Below are positions 16,848-24,199 of a stretch of 64,000 nt of DNA, piece after piece. A program made the translations under genes and the position numbers. Source of the stretch: Candidatus Hydrogenedentota bacterium (lineage in GTDB: Bacteria; Hydrogenedentota; Hydrogenedentia; Hydrogenedentales; JAEUWI01). Under the pieces are notes generated by a model, which ran no database searches, was not told the origin of the DNA, and saw only the letters and a program-made list of their open reading frames with translations. The DNA is taken from positions 97,234-161,233 of the forward strand of contig JAHBVV010000013.1 in NCBI GenBank assembly GCA_019637335.1, in the 5' to 3' direction. Every line of letters starts with the position of its first letter. Positions within the stretch are counted from its first letter, which is position 1.

Positions 16848-17864
16848 TCACTCTCCTGACCGGGGTGGCCCGGTGAAGTCCCGCAGGGCGATGCGCAACG
16901 CCAGCACATTGTCCGGCGCGGCGTTGAGGCGCATCGCGTCTTTTTCCGTCGTTATAATGAGTCCTGGACGTTTCAGGACTTCCCCCGGAATGACGGCATG
17001 ATCCGGGAAGGCGAAGGTCTCTTTCAAGGTGAAGCCCAGCGACGCGAGGGTCTGGTAAAAGGCCTCCGGATTGCCGATGGCCGCGATGGCGGTGACCGGT
17101 TCCGCGCAGGCGTTCTGCAGGGAAACGGGGGCGCCATCGGCGACGCGCCACAGGCCGTCGGGGGCGTGGATGGTTTCGCGCACAGGCGCGCCGGGGGCGT
17201 ATTCCGCCAGGCGCGCGCGCAACCCGTTCAGGCCAATGGCCTGATCGCAGCGGGTCAATACAATCTCCGTCGCCCGTTTCAGCGCGTCCAGCGGTTCGCG
17301 GAGGATGCCGCGGGGGACGAGATAGCCATTGCCGAAGGGGTTCGTGGCGTCGATCAGGCAGATGTTGCGGTCCCGGGCAAGCTGCACGTGCTGGTAGGCG
17401 TCGTCCAATACGATGACGTCGCAACCGTGCTGTTTCATGGCGGCGCGCGCCCCGTCGGCGCGGCGAGCCGCTTTCACGAGAATGCATTCCGGCGCGTGGC
17501 AGCGGATCAGAGCCGGTTCGTCGCCCACCTGGCGCACGATATCGGCCCGCGGCATGTCGGGCAGAACGACGAAGGGCTCTGGGACGCGATCGCTGCCGTA
17601 GCCCCGCGTGACGACCGCCACGCGATGGCCCGCCGCGATTTGCTGCTGGATGCATTCAATGACGGCGGGGGTCTTGCCTGTGCCGCCGGCCGTGATGTTG
17701 CCAAAACTGATGACGGTGGCGTCGATGCGCTCCGCGGGCTGGCGAAGGCGCCAGTGCATCCCGATGCGGGTTGCGGGCGTGGCGGCGCGGAGGAGCAGGT
17801 CCCAGAAGCGGGGGAGAGGCTCCCCCCGCCGAACGCGGGCGGCTATATCGTTGAAATGAGACAT
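16848..17864 (-). CDS. lpxK: Tetraacyldisaccharide 4'-kinase LpxK
   Basis: A 338-residue inner-membrane-associated kinase that phosphorylates the 4' position of the lipid A disaccharide precursor. The family Walker A is complete at residues 55-66 (GNITAGGTGKTP), TRGYGSD follows at 86-92 and the catalytic DDAYQH at 154-159. The N-terminal helix LPRFWDLLLRAATPATR is the expected membrane anchor. Length fits the family (310-350). It precedes the ceramidase-like gene by 3 bp. No Shine-Dalgarno is seen before the ATG at 17864; instead a 215-bp inverted-repeat element begins four bases upstream, which may have replaced the original leader. Its presence indicates an LPS-type outer membrane. Confidence 0.95.
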   Translation of the reverse strand: MSHFNDIAARVRRGEPLPRFWDLLLRAATPATRIGMHWRLRQPAERIDATVISFGNITAGGTGKTPAVIECIQQQIAAGHRVAVVTRGYGSDRVPEPFVVLPDMPRADIVRQVGDEPALIRCHAPECILVKAARRADGARAAMKQHGCDVIVLDDAYQHVQLARDRNICLIDATNPFGNGYLVPRGILREPLDALKRATEIVLTRCDQAIGLNGLRARLAEYAPGAPVRETIHAPDGLWRVADGAPVSLQNACAEPVTAIAAIGNPEAFYQTLASLGFTLKETFAFPDHAVIPGEVLKRPGLIITTEKDAMRLNAAPDNVLALRIALRDFTGPPRSGE

Positions 17865-17867
17865 AAT

Positions 17868-18082
17868 AGGAGGTTAGGCATTCCGCCACGGCGCATCTTC
17901 GACCCGCCTGACCCAAGGCATGCGCTCGATATCAGAAGGCACGACGACTTGGGAACGATTTCATTTTTGTTCAAGCCAAAGATTTCTGGAAACCTGCTGG
18001 AAGTCTCGCCGATGGTCAAAATCCGCCGGTTCCAATGGATTCTCGGGCGCCCCCTGGGTCAGGCAAGGATGCCTAACCTCCT
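17868..18082. repeat. 215-bp element with 14-bp perfect terminal inverted repeats
   Basis: AGGAGGTTAGGCAT at 17868-17881 is the exact reverse complement of 18069-18082. The arms stay partly complementary inward (both contain cctgaccca about 25-35 bases in). It differs in sequence from the 206-bp family at 8.0, 10.1 and 18.7 kb but has the same size and design. It fills most of the 320-bp gap between lpxK and the next gene; the remaining bases to 18185 hold nothing recognisable. A 25-bp piece (17883-17907) recurs with two mismatches at 59336-59360. Confidence 0.75.
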
Positions 18083-18185
18083 CAGCGCGGTGCAAATTGA
18101 TTCCCGCCATGCTGTCGAGTCGGGCGGGCAGCCTCGCGCATCCGATTCCCGGGCGGGTTGCGGGTTTGGCAAGAACTCCCGGCGG

Positions 18186-18668
18186 TCAGGCTTCCACCTG
18201 CGCGCCCATGCGCGTCAATTCGTCGAGAAACTGGGACGCCATGGGGGAGTTTATACGGAATTTCGCGTGGCCCTGCCAACCCGGCCGCATGTCCTCATAG
18301 CGAAACGAGATCAGGAGGCGTCCTTCGCGGGGACAGGATACCTGCAAGCGCGACACCCGTGGGTCGTCGCGCGGGAGGTCAATCTGGGGCTTCCCATAAC
18401 AACATAGCAGGATCCGCTGGCGCGTAATCGCAAGATAGCCCGCGAAGCTCCTGATCTTGTAGAGCGAGCACCGGCCCGGGATGCGAAGGTTTCGCTGCAC
18501 GAGGTGGCCGCTGAAACCTTCGTCCGCAAGCACCATCCCTTCACGTTCCAATTCACTCCGGCGCGAATCGGGAATACTGCCCGCGCTGAAAAGTCGATAC
18601 AGGAGCGCTTTACCCACGAATTGACCCTCCGCGGCGATGCCGGGGCATGCCGCTTCCCCCCGCTTCAT
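18186..18668 (-). CDS. Hypothetical protein, 160 residues, possibly PH-like fold
   Basis: It starts MKRGEAACPGIAAEGQFVGK. The central part alternates short strands (HLVQRNLRIPGRCSLYKI, FAGYLAITRQRILLCCYG) with a terminal helix after FRINSPMASQFLDELTRMGA, the general layout of bacterial PH/GRAM-type domains, in which a W/Y-rich strand series is capped by one helix. This is a weak structural guess. There is no signal peptide or membrane segment. It is a single gene isolated between two palindromic elements. A start at an internal ATG (MVLADEGFSG) is also possible. Confidence 0.55.
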   Translation of the reverse strand: MKRGEAACPGIAAEGQFVGKALLYRLFSAGSIPDSRRSELEREGMVLADEGFSGHLVQRNLRIPGRCSLYKIRSFAGYLAITRQRILLCCYGKPQIDLPRDDPRVSRLQVSCPREGRLLISFRYEDMRPGWQGHAKFRINSPMASQFLDELTRMGAQVEA

Positions 18669-18707
18669 CTTACACCCAAACGGGCCAATACGGAAGCGGT
18701 ATTATCG

Positions 18708-18913
18708 CAGGGCAATCGCATTTAAACTTCCTGTCCGAGCCGAGCGCCATATGAACCACCTGAAATGTTGAAAAGTGAGCGTGTTGGAGCGCCGGCATCT
18801 CTGCCGGCAAGGATGCCGGCGCTCCAACACGCTCACTTTCATTGATTCAAGGCTCCAAATCAACTCAAATTCACGCCCAAATGCCGCCATCGGGTTTAAA
18901 TGCGATTGCCCTG
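18708..18913. repeat. Palindromic dispersed element, copy C (206 bp)
   Basis: The best-preserved copy. Terminal inverted repeats CAGGGCAATCGCATTTAAAC at 18708-18727 and its reverse complement at 18894-18913 are exact. The central hairpin GAGCGTGTTGGAGCGCCGGC / GCCGGCGCTCCAACACGCTC is perfect over 20 bp. It ends 4 bp from the stop codon of dprA, so it could act as its transcription terminator in addition to being a mobile or REP-like repeat. Confidence 0.92.
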
Positions 18914-18917
18914 GGTA

Positions 18918-20099
18918 TTATCGGGGTGCAAATCGTTTCCCGCTCAGCTGGCGGATCAGGCCCTTCAATTCCAGCATGGTGAGTGAGGTAAGGGCTTCCG
19001 ATACCGAGAGGCGCGCGGCGGCGGCGATTTCATCGACGAAGGAGCCATCCCGGTGCAGCACATCCAGTACCGCCTGTTCCACGGGCGTGATGTTCGGGCG
19101 GGGCGTGGGGGGCGCAGCGGTCGCTGCCGCGAACGGCTGGGGCGCGGCGGTGGTGGAGGCGGGCCGTGCGGGGACCGGCGCGCTTTCGGGCGTTTTTCGG
19201 GCCGCCGGGGCCTGGCGCGCGGACGCTTCCAGGTCGAGTTCCACGAGGATATCGTCCACGGTTTCGACGAGCTTGGCGCCCTCGCGGATCAGGGCGTGGG
19301 GCCCGCGCGCGTTGTAACTGCCGGCCTCGCCGGGCACAGCAAAGACCTCGCGCCCCTGTTCTGCGGCGTTGCGCGCGGTTATCAGGGCGCCGCTTCCCAC
19401 GGGGGCCTCGACCACGACGGTCCCCATGGACAGTCCGCTGATGATGCGGTTGCGGTAGGGGAAGTGCCCCTTGGAGGGTTTGACGCCCATCTCAAAACAG
19501 GAAACGACCGCGCCCCGCTGCACGATCCGGTGCATCAGCGCCGCGTTGGACGCCGGATAGACCACATCCACGCCACAGCCCAGCACGGCAATCGTCCGTC
19601 CGCCCGCTTCCAGGGCGCCCTCGTGCGCGGCGGTGTCCGTGCCTTCCGCCATTCCGCTGACAACCGTAATGCCGCGCGCGGCGAGGTCGTAGGCCAGGGA
19701 GCGGGCCATGCGGGCGCCGTACGGGGTGGAGCGGCGGGTCCCGACAATCGCCACGGCGTGCCGGTCGGCCTCGACGAGATCTCCCCGTGCAAAGAGCACG
19801 AGCGGCGGGTCGTAGATTTCGGCGAGAAGCAGGGGGTAGGCCGTCTCGTCCATGGTGTACAAGGCCGCGCCGTATTCTTCCATGCGCGCGATCTGTCCGT
19901 CGACGTCCACGACATCGCGATAGGCATGAATGCGCTCGGCCAGTTTGGGCCCCACCACCTCGCGCAGGGACGCCTCGGAGGCCGCCAGGACATCCGCGGG
20001 CGCGCCGTAACGGGCGAGGAGGCGGATGAAGAGGGTAGTTCCGACCCCGGGGATCATCTTCAGGGCGAGCCACTGCCGCTGCTCGGGTGTGATTGCCAT
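18918..20099 (-). CDS. dprA: DNA-processing protein DprA
   Basis: A 393-residue cytoplasmic protein that loads RecA on incoming single strands during natural transformation. An N-terminal helix-hairpin-helix/SAM-like part (residues about 12-60, MIPGVGTTLFIRLLARYGAP) is followed by the extended Rossmann domain with VAIVGTRRSTPYG (117-128), SGMAEGTDTAAHEGAL (148-163), LGCGVDVVYP (173-182), FPYRNRIISGLS (213-224) and GSGALITARNAAEQGREVFAVPG. A Pro/Ala-rich linker (about 300-335) leads to a C-terminal winged helix (VEQAVLDVLHRDGSFVDEIA). It is divergent from the prepilin-like gene, which also belongs to the competence/type IV pilus context. No strong ribosome binding site is seen. Confidence 0.95.
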   Translation of the reverse strand: MAITPEQRQWLALKMIPGVGTTLFIRLLARYGAPADVLAASEASLREVVGPKLAERIHAYRDVVDVDGQIARMEEYGAALYTMDETAYPLLLAEIYDPPLVLFARGDLVEADRHAVAIVGTRRSTPYGARMARSLAYDLAARGITVVSGMAEGTDTAAHEGALEAGGRTIAVLGCGVDVVYPASNAALMHRIVQRGAVVSCFEMGVKPSKGHFPYRNRIISGLSMGTVVVEAPVGSGALITARNAAEQGREVFAVPGEAGSYNARGPHALIREGAKLVETVDDILVELDLEASARQAPAARKTPESAPVPARPASTTAAPQPFAAATAAPPTPRPNITPVEQAVLDVLHRDGSFVDEIAAAARLSVSEALTSLTMLELKGLIRQLSGKRFAPR

Positions 20100-20198
20100 G
20101 GGGGTACTATGCTATACGGTCGCAATCGACTGCAAGCCCATTTTTGCGCGGTGCGCCGATCGCTTGCGGCAATTCGGGCGGGTGTGCTGTAATGGATC

Positions 20199-20876
20199 AT
20201 GAACATTCGATTACGGCAAACGGGCCGGCTTCAACAGGGCCACACCCTGGTGGAAACGCTGGTGGTCCTGGCGATTATCGGCGTGCTTCTCGCCACAGCG
20301 CTTCCGCACTACGTGAACGCCATTCGCAGCGCCAAGCGCGTCGCGGCCGTTGAGGGGAAGCGGCAGCAAAATCTCGTGCGGAGCGCCGCGGGGGATTCCG
20401 AGCGCCGTCCGAAGCGGAATGTGGATGCGGCCGCCCTGCGCGATCAGGCCCGCCGCGCGTACCGCACGAGCATTGACGCGGGCGACTTCGATTTTCACGT
20501 GACCGAACTGATTTATAAGGTCAACAGTGACGCGGAGTTCCGGGCCTACTGGTTCACCCTGATCGACGCGAATGCTTCCGGCCCTATCACCGAGGTGGAT
20601 GGCGGGCGCCTCCGCGTCTCGGATCCCGAGGGCAATGTCTTCGACCTGGAACCCGCCTACGATGGCATTCACCCGGGCGATGATCGTCCGGCTCCGCTTG
20701 GCTGGGACTTTCTTGCCACCTCCCTGCAACACAGCGGTATCGGCGATCTGGGCGCGTCGGTACTGATGTCGGATGGTACTTCCCGCTATATTCGCTATCC
20801 GGGCGCCTTTCCCGTGACGCGCACGGTGGCGGAGCTGTCCCAACGATTCATGGATGAAGTGCACCCGTACCTGTAA
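20199..20876 (+). CDS. Type IV prepilin-like protein (pseudopilin)
   Basis: A 225-residue protein with a clear type III signal: RLQQG, cleavage after Gly14, then HTLVETLVVLAIIGVLLATA with Glu at +5, followed by the long N-terminal helix. The first mature residue is His instead of Phe/Met, which is uncommon but tolerated. After the helix comes a charged segment (residues about 45-85) and a globular part ending DGTSRYIRYPGAFPVTRTVA, similar to DUF1559/H-X9-DG-type pseudopilins of Planctomycetes-like bacteria, although the H-X9-DG box is only partial (LMSDGTSRYIRY). It could be a minor pilin of a type II secretion or competence pilus. It is divergent from dprA. Confidence 0.85.
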   Translation: MNIRLRQTGRLQQGHTLVETLVVLAIIGVLLATALPHYVNAIRSAKRVAAVEGKRQQNLVRSAAGDSERRPKRNVDAAALRDQARRAYRTSIDAGDFDFHVTELIYKVNSDAEFRAYWFTLIDANASGPITEVDGGRLRVSDPEGNVFDLEPAYDGIHPGDDRPAPLGWDFLATSLQHSGIGDLGASVLMSDGTSRYIRYPGAFPVTRTVAELSQRFMDEVHPYL

Positions 20877-21059
20877 ATGGGGGGGTTGCGTGCTGTTTCC
20901 TGGCCCCGTACGGTGGGCGGCGCCGGTTGTCCGGATCCTAACCTGTTTATTTCCATATTGTTAGCGATTTCGGCGTCGTGCGACAATTTTTTTTGAATTT
21001 TTTTCGGGATTTCGGGAATATATTCGAAGAAAGTCGGTGTTTCCACATACAGCATCCTT

Positions 21060-21082
21060 GGAGGTCCTTCCCCCAGACCTCC
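21060..21082 (+). other. Short hairpin upstream of the terminator
   Basis: GGAGGTC (21060-21066) pairs with GACCTCC (21076-21082) around a 9-base C-rich loop (cttccccca). The stem contains an anti-Shine-Dalgarno-like CCTCC, so it could matter in an RNA. There is no T-run after it. Confidence 0.5.
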
Positions 21083-21120
21083 CGGATGTCATCAGTCAGC
21101 AATGGCTGGTTCCCACCACC

Positions 21121-21172
21121 GGCGAGTGCAGAATAACAGTTCCCCCGCTGTTTGCACTCGCCTCTTTTTTTT
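21121..21172 (+). terminator. Strong rho-independent terminator
   Basis: GGCGAGTGCA (21121-21130) pairs perfectly with TGCACTCGCC (21153-21162). An inner AACAG/CTGTT stem extends the hairpin, and a T-rich run (TCTTTTTTTTCT) follows immediately. It lies 250 bp after the prepilin gene and 84 bp before the promoter of the isomerase gene, so it ends either the pilin message or a small RNA. Confidence 0.9.
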
Positions 21173-21255
21173 CTAACCGGTTGGAAATAGACCTTTTCGA
21201 GCGTTTCGAGTTCAGAATCACGCCAACACGCGGCCCATTGACCCGGTAGAACCTA

Positions 21256-21284
21256 TTGACAAGCCTATAGTTATCGCATATAAT
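21256..21284 (+). promoter_or_regulatory. Consensus sigma70 promoter for the isomerase-like gene
   Basis: Perfect -35 TTGACA (21256-21261) and perfect -10 TATAAT (21279-21284) separated by 17 bp. Transcription would start near 21291, giving a leader of about 169 nt before the ATG at 21460. It is the only double-perfect promoter I noticed in the window. Confidence 0.9.
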
Positions 21285-21459
21285 GCGCCCGATGAACGGC
21301 CCGCTATCCGGTACCTTGGATAGACACTCTCTGAATCCCCTCGTATTGTGAGTATGTTGTGGCTCCCCTGCAACTCCGGGCTTCGTTTTAACCACGCATT
21401 TTGACCAAGTCCAGAACCGGTCTGTCCAAGAGGCCAATTGCATGTCACAGGAGAATATA

Positions 21460-22437
21460 ATGACCCAAAAATTTTCAACGGGACTCTGGGTGTTTTCGAA
21501 CAATCCGGACCGTTTTTGCCCGGAAGGCTACCGCGAGGCTCCGAAAGTCCCTGAGGCCATTGCACTTGCGGCGAAAATCAAGGGCCTGAAGGCGGTCGAG
21601 ATCAGCCAGTCGGACGTCTCTACCGAAGTGCCTGTGAAGGACTTGAAGCGGATTCTGAAGGATCACGGGCTGGCGTGTTCGGGCGTCAACACGAATCTTT
21701 GCCAGTCGCGGCGCTTTTCCCTGGCCGGGTTTGGTCACCAGCATCAGAAGACGCGCAATGCCGCGATCGATGAGGGGCGCAAAGCCACCGACCTGGCGCG
21801 GGCGCTGGGAGCGACCGAGATCACGCTGCGGCTGTACACCGACGGCTTCGACTATCCGTTCCAGGTGGACTATACGACGCACTGGAACACGGTGATCTCA
21901 TCGATCAAGACGATCGCCAAGTATGCGTCGCCCGATATCAACGTGGCCATTGCGTACAAGCCCCGGGAGCCCCGGAAGCACCTGACGGTGGCGACGGTGG
22001 GCAAGGCGCTTTCGATGTGCCAGGAAATCGCGATGAAGAACGTCGGCGTGGCGATGAATTTCTCGCACGCGATGATGTCGGGCGAGAACCCGGCGGAGTC
22101 GATCGCGTTTCTCACGCGTTCGAACAAGCTGTTCCAGATGTATTTCACGGATGGGTACCGCCTCTGGGACGACGCGATGATCCCGGGCAGCCTGAATATC
22201 TGGGAGTGCATGGAAGCGTTGTTTTACCTGAAAGCGTCGAAGTACAAGGGCTATTACACGATCGACATGCTCCCGCAGCGTATCGAGCCGACGCACGCGC
22301 TGCAAATCGCGATCGGGAATCTCAGTATTCTGTTCAAGAAACTGGAAAAGCTCGACACGTCGGAGCTGCGCAAGGCCCAGAAGACGCTGGACGCCACCGA
22401 GTCGCAGCGCATCATCCGCCGGGTTCTGCTCAGCTGA
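21460..22437 (+). CDS. Sugar phosphate isomerase/epimerase-type TIM-barrel protein
   Basis: A 325-residue soluble protein. The start MTQKFSTGLWVFSNNPDRFC is set by AGGAG at 21449-21453, six bases before the ATG; an upstream ATG at 21442 would overlap that site. The fold pattern is that of xylose isomerase-like TIM barrels (AP endonuclease 2 superfamily): LKAVEISQSDV, LKDHGLACSGVNTNL, ATDLARALGATEITLRLY, NVGVAMNFSHAMMSG, FQMYFTDGYRLWDD, KGYYTIDMLPQRIEP. His and Asp/Glu at strand ends would bind a metal. The substrate is not readable. It is monocistronic, bounded by a consensus promoter and a strong terminator, which suggests high, possibly constitutive expression. Confidence 0.82.
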   Translation: MTQKFSTGLWVFSNNPDRFCPEGYREAPKVPEAIALAAKIKGLKAVEISQSDVSTEVPVKDLKRILKDHGLACSGVNTNLCQSRRFSLAGFGHQHQKTRNAAIDEGRKATDLARALGATEITLRLYTDGFDYPFQVDYTTHWNTVISSIKTIAKYASPDINVAIAYKPREPRKHLTVATVGKALSMCQEIAMKNVGVAMNFSHAMMSGENPAESIAFLTRSNKLFQMYFTDGYRLWDDAMIPGSLNIWECMEALFYLKASKYKGYYTIDMLPQRIEPTHALQIAIGNLSILFKKLEKLDTSELRKAQKTLDATESQRIIRRVLLS

Positions 22438-22461
22438 CCGTGCCGGCCAGACGGTATGCAT

Positions 22462-22497
22462 ATCGGCCCTGTTCTAATGGAACAGGGCCGATTTTTG
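22462..22497 (+). terminator. Rho-independent terminator after the isomerase gene
   Basis: ATCGGCCCTGTTC (22462-22474) pairs perfectly with GAACAGGGCCGAT (22480-22492) around a 5-base loop and is followed by TTTTTGTTG. It lies 25 bp after the stop codon. Confidence 0.95.
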
Positions 22498-22525
22498 TTG
22501 AGCCCGGTGCGTTGCGCGTAGTACG

Positions 22526-24199
22526 ATGAAAGTGCGTGAGCAAATCAAACCCGATGAGGAGGCGTATCCCCTGCTAAGCGGTAATACAAGCGGTCTCAAG
22601 GCGTCCGATACCCGGAACCTCGAGAAGCTGTCCAAAAGAAAGACCGCGCCGGATTCCATCATCTCCCCCGAGCTGGCGCGCACGATCACGGAGTTATCAG
22701 CCGAACTCAACCGGCAGATCGGCCTGTTAATCGACCGCCGCGGCCGTATTTCGGCGGTCGTGGTGGGGGACGCGCGATCCATTTTCCTGCCGGACATCGC
22801 GCGGCGCGGGCGCAATCGCCTTTGCGGGCTCCGGCTGGTGCACACGCACCTCGGGCCGGAACCCCTGACCGACGACGACCTGACCGACCTGGCGCTGCTC
22901 CGACTGGATTGTGTCGCCGCGGTGGAAGTGGGCCGGGATGGGCTGCCCGGCAAGGTGCATGTGGCGCACCTCATGCCCGCGAACGCGGGCGACGAGCCGT
23001 GGGCCGTACAGCCGCCGCAATCCGTCCACGATCTCCCGTCGGACTTCCCGGCCTTCATCGAGGCGCTTGAGGACGAGTTTGCGCGGCAAAGCTGGGGCCG
23101 GAAGAGCCAGGAAGACAACAACCGGGCGATCATCGTCCATATTTCCGAAAAGCCCCCGACCGCCGCGCAGGATTCGCTGGCGGAACTTCGGGAACTGGCC
23201 CGCAGCGCGGGCATCGAAGTGGTGCACGAGTTCCACCAGCGCCGGACGCCCGATCCGAAATACGTGATGGGCAAGGGCAAGCTGAAATTCGCGATCATCA
23301 AGGCGATGCAGCTCGGGGCGGAGCTGCTGATTTTCGACTTGAATCTGACCCCGTCGCAGATGAAGAGCGTCAGCGAGATGACCGACCTGAAGGTGATGGA
23401 TCGGACGCAGCTGATTCTGGATATTTTCGCCCTGCACGCGGTGACGCGGGAGGGCAAGTTGCAGGTGGAACTCGCGCAGTTGCGCTACCGCCAGCCGTTC
23501 CTCGGCATGAAGAGCTCGGCCTTCTCCCGGCTTACCGGCGGTATCGGCGGCCGCGGCCCCGGCGAAACGAAGCTGGAGGTCGATCGCCGCCGGGCGAGCG
23601 ATCGCATTTCGCGTCTCGAGCGCGAGGTGAACAAGCTGGGCGAGCGCCGCGAGCTCCGGCGGGGCGTGCGCCACCGCAAGGGCGTGCCCACGGTTGCGGT
23701 GGTCGGCTACACGAACGCGGGGAAATCCACGCTGCTGAACCACCTGACGAACAGCCACGTGACGGCGGAGGACGCGTTGTTTGCGACGCTGAATCCGGTT
23801 TCGCGGCGCGTCCGCTTCCCGCAGGAGCGCGAGGTCATCGTTACGGACACGGTGGGTTTCATTCGAGACCTTCCCAAGGACCTGATGGCCGCGTTTCGCA
23901 CCACCTTTGAAGAGCTCCACGAGGCCGACCTGCTGCTGCACGTCATCGACGCGTCCTGCCCGGACCTCGAAGCGAAATACGAAACCGTGCATTCGCTGCT
24001 GCGCGAGCTTGAATTGGATAGCACGCCGGTGTGCCACGTGCTGAACAAGATGGACAAGTGCGATCCCGACGTGCTCTCGGGGCTAATCGAGCAGTTCCAG
24101 GGCATCGCGATCAGCGCGCTGGATCGGGATACCTTTGGCGATCTGCTCAACCGTATGGAGGCCGACCTGTGGTCACGGGAATTAACCCCCGCGGAGTAG
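22526..24199 (+). CDS. hflX: Ribosome-associated GTPase HflX, long form
   Basis: A 557-residue GTPase that binds the 50S subunit and rescues or splits stalled ribosomes under stress. The HflX-specific N-domain is visible from about residue 205 (AELRELARSAGIEVVHEFHQ, KYVMGKGKLKFAI), then the glycine-rich linker GGIGGRGPGETKLEVDRRRA. The G domain has G1 GYTNAGKST (394-402), G3 DTVGF, G4 NKMD and G5 SAL. The C-terminus is short. The first 200 residues form an extra domain (QIGLLIDRRGRISAVVVGDA, LCGLRLVHTHLGPEPLTDDD) found in the longer HflX forms of several phyla and absent from the 426-residue E. coli protein. Its last 31 bases overlap the next gene. Confidence 0.95.
   Translation: MKVREQIKPDEEAYPLLSGNTSGLKASDTRNLEKLSKRKTAPDSIISPELARTITELSAELNRQIGLLIDRRGRISAVVVGDARSIFLPDIARRGRNRLCGLRLVHTHLGPEPLTDDDLTDLALLRLDCVAAVEVGRDGLPGKVHVAHLMPANAGDEPWAVQPPQSVHDLPSDFPAFIEALEDEFARQSWGRKSQEDNNRAIIVHISEKPPTAAQDSLAELRELARSAGIEVVHEFHQRRTPDPKYVMGKGKLKFAIIKAMQLGAELLIFDLNLTPSQMKSVSEMTDLKVMDRTQLILDIFALHAVTREGKLQVELAQLRYRQPFLGMKSSAFSRLTGGIGGRGPGETKLEVDRRRASDRISRLEREVNKLGERRELRRGVRHRKGVPTVAVVGYTNAGKSTLLNHLTNSHVTAEDALFATLNPVSRRVRFPQEREVIVTDTVGFIRDLPKDLMAAFRTTFEELHEADLLLHVIDASCPDLEAKYETVHSLLRELELDSTPVCHVLNKMDKCDPDVLSGLIEQFQGIAISALDRDTFGDLLNRMEADLWSRELTPAE

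Larger units (their letters stand above)
20877..21459. other. Regulatory-looking intergenic region, AT-rich, with two hairpins and a promoter
   Basis: A 583-bp gap without a credible gene. It contains a sharply AT-rich core (about 20940-21030), with runs of eight and seven T. A GGAGGTC/GACCTCC hairpin follows at 21060-21082, then a strong terminator at 21121-21172, and last a canonical sigma70 promoter at 21256-21284. The order promoter-like AT tract, hairpin, hairpin plus T-run suggests a short untranslated transcript of about 100-190 nt upstream of, and separate from, the isomerase gene. Confidence 0.6.
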
